8,201 nt of DNA. Origin: Rhodospirillaceae bacterium. Its GTDB lineage: Bacteria; Pseudomonadota; Alphaproteobacteria; Rhodospirillales; 2-02-FULL-58-16. A program made the position numbers and the translations under genes. Of the stretch, positions 5,600 to 8,201 are shown one piece after another (within the stretch, counting starts at the first letter, position 1; every line of letters starts with the position of its first letter). The DNA lies in contig JAUXMA010000061.1 in assembly GCA_030623425.1 (NCBI GenBank), forward strand, positions 1-8,201. The letters are read 5' to 3'. The notes beneath the pieces were generated by a model. It did not search any database and had not been told where the DNA came from. It worked only from the letters and a program-made list of their open reading frames with translations.

Positions 5600-6871
5600 T
5601 CATCCTTTCTTGCCGCCGGAAATGTCGCCAAAGAATTGCAACTGCCAATTCATCTCGTCTTCGCCGAGGGGATAGCTGGAATCACTTCTGTCGCCCAAAA
5701 CCTCCTCCGGCGCGATCCGCGCCATCCTGATCTGGACTTGCACGGCCAGTCCCAACGGCAGGCCGGCCTTCCATGACAGGGCGAGAATTCCCTTCGAGCT
5801 TTTGGCGGTGAAAATCTTGCGAATCACTTCAATCGCAAGATCCGTGCGCACCGCCAACGCCGCTACGACGAAAGAGTGGTCACTGGCATGGAGCGCCTTG
5901 GCGATGACTTTCTGGTCCAGTTTGCCGGCTTTATGGAGCCGCTTGGCCATGTCGATGGGAAGTTCGGCATCAAAAAAATCCAGTCCAGGGCCCGTCTCGA
6001 TATCGGCGCTGGGGATTCCCCCTTCGATACGGCGCTGGACGACCGATTTCACGGCTTCCAGGGTTTCGGTGTCCAAATCCTGATGCGCCTGCAGCGTTTC
6101 CAGGAGGTTGTCGGCGAGGAAATGGGCAAGCCGCGTCGCCGCCCGCGCCGGCAGTTTCGGGCGTGACACCAAGGGAGCATGCCAGAGTTCCTGGGTGTCA
6201 GCCCGATCGATCAGATCGTCCAGGGTTTCTTCCCGGAGCTGGGCGCTGGGATTCGACAATAGATCGGCAATGGCATTCACGTCGTCGGTTTCGACGATGG
6301 CATCGGCGACGGTTTCGTTAACCTCGGCGCGGCGCGAGATGGCGCCCAGCCCCCCTGACGCCGGTCCTTTTTCAATGATTTCCAGCAAATCCTCGTCGTT
6401 CAACACCGTCGAGAATTCAAGCACCGGCATAGCGACCACGGCCTCTGAGTCGAGAGCCAGGTTTTTGATCACCTCGGGCGGGGCGTCGGTCATGTCCTTC
6501 AAGGCTTCGGACAGAATCTGGCGGACCCGGGTGATCTGGTCGCTGGCAAGAATTCCCAGCGCCTCGGTCAGCTTTTCCCGGTTCTCGCCGCTCAAATCCA
6601 GCCCCGCCCGGGCGATTTTTCCGGCGATGCTGGTGCGGACCTCTTCATCGGCATCGCTAGCCAGCACCAAGTCCGCCTGCCTGGGAGTGGCGGGATTGTT
6701 GGCGATCGCCCGGCGGACTTCCGGCGAGGGATCGTTGGTCAGGAAATAGAGGATCTCGGGCTTGACGTCCTGGCGTTCGGCCAGGGACAGGCGCACTTTG
6801 GCGTCCTTGTCGCAGGCCAGTTCCTTGGCTTCTTCGTAGGTGATGGCTTCCGCTTTTGCTCTCGCGTTCAC
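5600..6871 (-). CDS. DUF2336 domain-containing protein with HEAT/LRV-like repeats
   Basis: The product is 423 residues, of unknown biochemical function. The GTG start (6871-6869) has a strong GGGGAGGAG ribosome site 8 nt upstream. Residues about 12-90 show repeats of 20-odd residues of the form DxxxxVRxxLAxx (AKVRLSLAERQDVKPEIL, SPEVRRAIANNPATP, DEEVRTSIAGKIA), which resemble leucine-rich-repeat-variant or HEAT-like helical repeats. Further alpha-helical repeats follow to about residue 240, then a helical C-terminal part with IETGPGLDFFDAELP and a hydrophobic segment near ILALSWKAGLPLGLAVQVQ. No signal peptide or membrane helix is seen, so it is probably a cytoplasmic scaffold or protein-binding protein. 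From memory the overall pattern fits DUF2336, found in alphaproteobacteria. The start codon overlaps the stop of the upstream diguanylate cyclase gene (GTGA), so the two are translationally coupled and probably act in the same signalling process. Confidence 0.8.
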   Translation of the reverse strand: MNARAKAEAITYEEAKELACDKDAKVRLSLAERQDVKPEILYFLTNDPSPEVRRAIANNPATPRQADLVLASDADEEVRTSIAGKIARAGLDLSGENREKLTEALGILASDQITRVRQILSEALKDMTDAPPEVIKNLALDSEAVVAMPVLEFSTVLNDEDLLEIIEKGPASGGLGAISRRAEVNETVADAIVETDDVNAIADLLSNPSAQLREETLDDLIDRADTQELWHAPLVSRPKLPARAATRLAHFLADNLLETLQAHQDLDTETLEAVKSVVQRRIEGGIPSADIETGPGLDFFDAELPIDMAKRLHKAGKLDQKVIAKALHASDHSFVVAALAVRTDLAIEVIRKIFTAKSSKGILALSWKAGLPLGLAVQVQIRMARIAPEEVLGDRSDSSYPLGEDEMNWQLQFFGDISGGKKG

Positions 6872-8201
6872 GAGGAGTTCTCCTCCCCTTTTGTGTCGTC
6901 GTCCGGCGCATCCAGCGGCGCGCCGGGAGGCGGCGCAAACTTGTAACCGCCTTTGCTGTCGCGTTTCACGTCATACATCGCCGCATCGGCGCGGGCGGAA
7001 AGGTCCTTAATACTTTCGCCTTTACCCGATTCATAAATGGCGATGCCTATAGATATACCCAATGGATGATCCTCGTCACCGGAAAACTGGTGTAGGCTCT
7101 TGCTGGCTTCGATCAACATCTGGACGCGTCCCTGGGTCGCTTCGGGAGAGATTCCGTCGAGCCAAATGGCGAATTCGTCTCCCCCTAGGCGGGCGATCAC
7201 GTCGCTGGGCCGGGAATGCTTGATCAGCATCTCCCGCAAGAACAGGATCGCTTCATCGCCGTGTTGATGGCCGTGAACGTCGTTGACCCGCTTGAAGTTG
7301 TCCATGTCCACATAAAACAACGAGGCGCCTAGTCGGCTGCGCTTGAGACGCGCCAGCCGCCGCGGCAGTTCCTCTTCGAAAAAGGCCCGGCGGTTCAACA
7401 GTCCCGTCAGAGAGTCGGTGCGGGATAATTTGACGATGCGTTCATGGTTGGCGATCTGTTCGTTGGCGATGCCAAGCTGGTTGGCGACATCGCCGATAAG
7501 GATGCGGTTGTCATCATCCCAGCCGTCCGGATCCTCTTCTTTCCACATGCAAATGGTTCCGTTGACGGATTGGCGGTAGTGGGTGGCCGTCGCTAAAATC
7601 AGCCATTTGCCGATCCGACATTCCAAGGACAGGGTTTTGCTTTTCTCGTTGCCGGCGCTATCGAGCTTGCCTAGGTGTTTATCCAATGTTTCGAGGCCGT
7701 CGGCGTTGCCGTGTTCCGCCGCCACCGTGAACAAGCCCGGTTCGCTAAGCCGGTAAATGCGGCATCCCGCCGCCCCCAGAGCCCGGGCGGTGGCGGCGGC
7801 GGCGGCGGTGAGCATGTTATAGGGTTCGATCTCGTCGCGGATGGTGCTGACGATGTAGTTGAGCAACTGTTCGCGGTGCCGGGCGCGGGCAAGGGCCGCT
7901 TCGCGTTCACGCTCCTCGGTGACGTCCTTGCAGATTCCCCTGGTGCCCCGCCATTCTCCCGCCTCGGTTTTGAGCGGCAGGCAGGAAACGACCACGCAAG
8001 CCGTCGCGCCATCGGCGCGGCGCATCCACATCTCCACCTCCTCCAGCGGATGATCGCTGACGAAAGGCAAAGGCGAGTATTCCTCCGCGTCGAGGACGAA
8101 CTCCGCGGGCCGGCGGCCGATCAACTCTTCGGGCCGGAAGCCCAGGGCGCCACGTAAAGAAACGAAAACAAAGGTCGCATCGGCACCGATTTCCCATGCG
8201 A
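6868..8201 (-). CDS. PAS-GAF-like-GGDEF diguanylate cyclase (5' end outside window)
   Basis: The frame is open to the right edge, with about 443 visible residues. A TTG at 8124 lies inside the PAS domain, so the true start is outside. Visible residues 1-95 are a PAS/PAC module (FVFVSLRGALGFRPEELIGR; WMRRADG, GTRGICKDVTEERERE). A coiled linker and a GAF-like region follow (about 105-245). The GGDEF domain begins at DSLTGLLNRRAF (262-273), with YVDMDNFKRVNDVHGHQHGD and an intact GGDEF (339-343). RPSD (330-333) is exactly five residues before GGDEF, so the inhibitory c-di-GMP site (RxxD) is present. The protein should condense two GTP to c-di-GMP in response to a PAS-sensed signal and be limited by product feedback. 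The tail is acidic and Pro-rich. No membrane helix is seen in this part. Its TGA overlaps the GTG start of the DUF2336 gene. Confidence 0.92.
   Translation of the reverse strand, partial: AWEIGADATFVFVSLRGALGFRPEELIGRRPAEFVLDAEEYSPLPFVSDHPLEEVEMWMRRADGATACVVVSCLPLKTEAGEWRGTRGICKDVTEEREREAALARARHREQLLNYIVSTIRDEIEPYNMLTAAAAATARALGAAGCRIYRLSEPGLFTVAAEHGNADGLETLDKHLGKLDSAGNEKSKTLSLECRIGKWLILATATHYRQSVNGTICMWKEEDPDGWDDDNRILIGDVANQLGIANEQIANHERIVKLSRTDSLTGLLNRRAFFEEELPRRLARLKRSRLGASLFYVDMDNFKRVNDVHGHQHGDEAILFLREMLIKHSRPSDVIARLGGDEFAIWLDGISPEATQGRVQMLIEASKSLHQFSGDEDHPLGISIGIAIYESGKGESIKDLSARADAAMYDVKRDSKGGYKFAPPPGAPLDAPDDDTKGEENSS
6872..6888 (-). promoter_or_regulatory. DUF2336 ribosome binding site within a palindrome
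   Basis: On the minus strand GGGGAGGAG (6888-6880) is a near-ideal Shine-Dalgarno sequence, 8 nt before the GTG start. GAGGAG (6885-6880) is mirrored by CTCCTC (6877-6872) directly before the GTG. A 5-bp stem with a 4-nt loop could hide the site. Ribosomes finishing the cyclase gene would open it, which would reinforce coupling. Confidence 0.5.
7786..7809. repeat. GGC trinucleotide run inside the cyclase gene
   Basis: Five consecutive GGC units (7792-7806) flanked by GGC/GGT encode an alanine-rich stretch (LTAAAAATARAL) in the GAF-like region on the minus strand. Length change by slippage would keep frame and alter only the number of alanines. Confidence 0.6.

Noticed and set aside
5507..5776. 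Plus-strand frame of 89 codons after argB
   Set aside because: Most of it overlaps the DUF2336 gene on the other strand, and the product has no recognisable features.

Overview
The window is a high-GC (mostly about 60-65%) bacterial chromosome segment, most likely from an alphaproteobacterium of the Rhodospirillales type. The evidence is the order rpmH-rnpA-yidD-yidC-engB-argB on the plus strand, a YidC with Lys instead of Arg in its transport groove, and a DUF2336 protein, a family I know mainly from alphaproteobacteria. The species cannot be named from this sequence alone.

Layout: (1) Positions 1-748, minus strand, hold two signalling-type membrane proteins. At the left edge is the N-terminal part of a membrane-anchored sensor (TTG start at 321, running out of the window, about 50% GC). 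Upstream of it is a 113-residue protein with one membrane helix and a PilJ-type sensor segment that stops abruptly, which looks like a truncated receptor. (2) Positions 749-1106 are a divergent intergenic region with several perfect inverted repeats and a strong sigma70-like promoter just before rpmH. (3) Positions 1107-5415 are a plus-strand housekeeping run: ribosomal protein L34, RNase P protein, YidD, the YidC insertase, the EngB/YsxC ribosome-assembly GTPase and, after an 84-nt gap, acetylglutamate kinase ArgB. (4) Positions 5416-5599 separate convergent genes and contain two inverted repeats. (5) Positions 5600-8201, minus strand, hold a PAS-(GAF-like)-GGDEF diguanylate cyclase, cut by the right edge, followed by a DUF2336 protein whose GTG start overlaps the cyclase stop codon (GTGA).

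How the genes work together: the plus-strand cluster supplies ribosome (L34, EngB), tRNA-processing (RnpA) and membrane-protein-insertion (YidD, YidC) functions, with arginine biosynthesis downstream. The minus-strand pair at the right should make c-di-GMP under control of a PAS input and product inhibition (intact RxxD I-site), and the DUF2336 protein is its translationally coupled partner of unknown function. I saw no tRNA, rRNA, CRISPR array or intact mobile element, and no clear new multi-gene system. The least-explained items are the DGC-DUF2336 pair, the truncated PilJ-like protein at a base-composition step, and short words shared by two intergenic regions.
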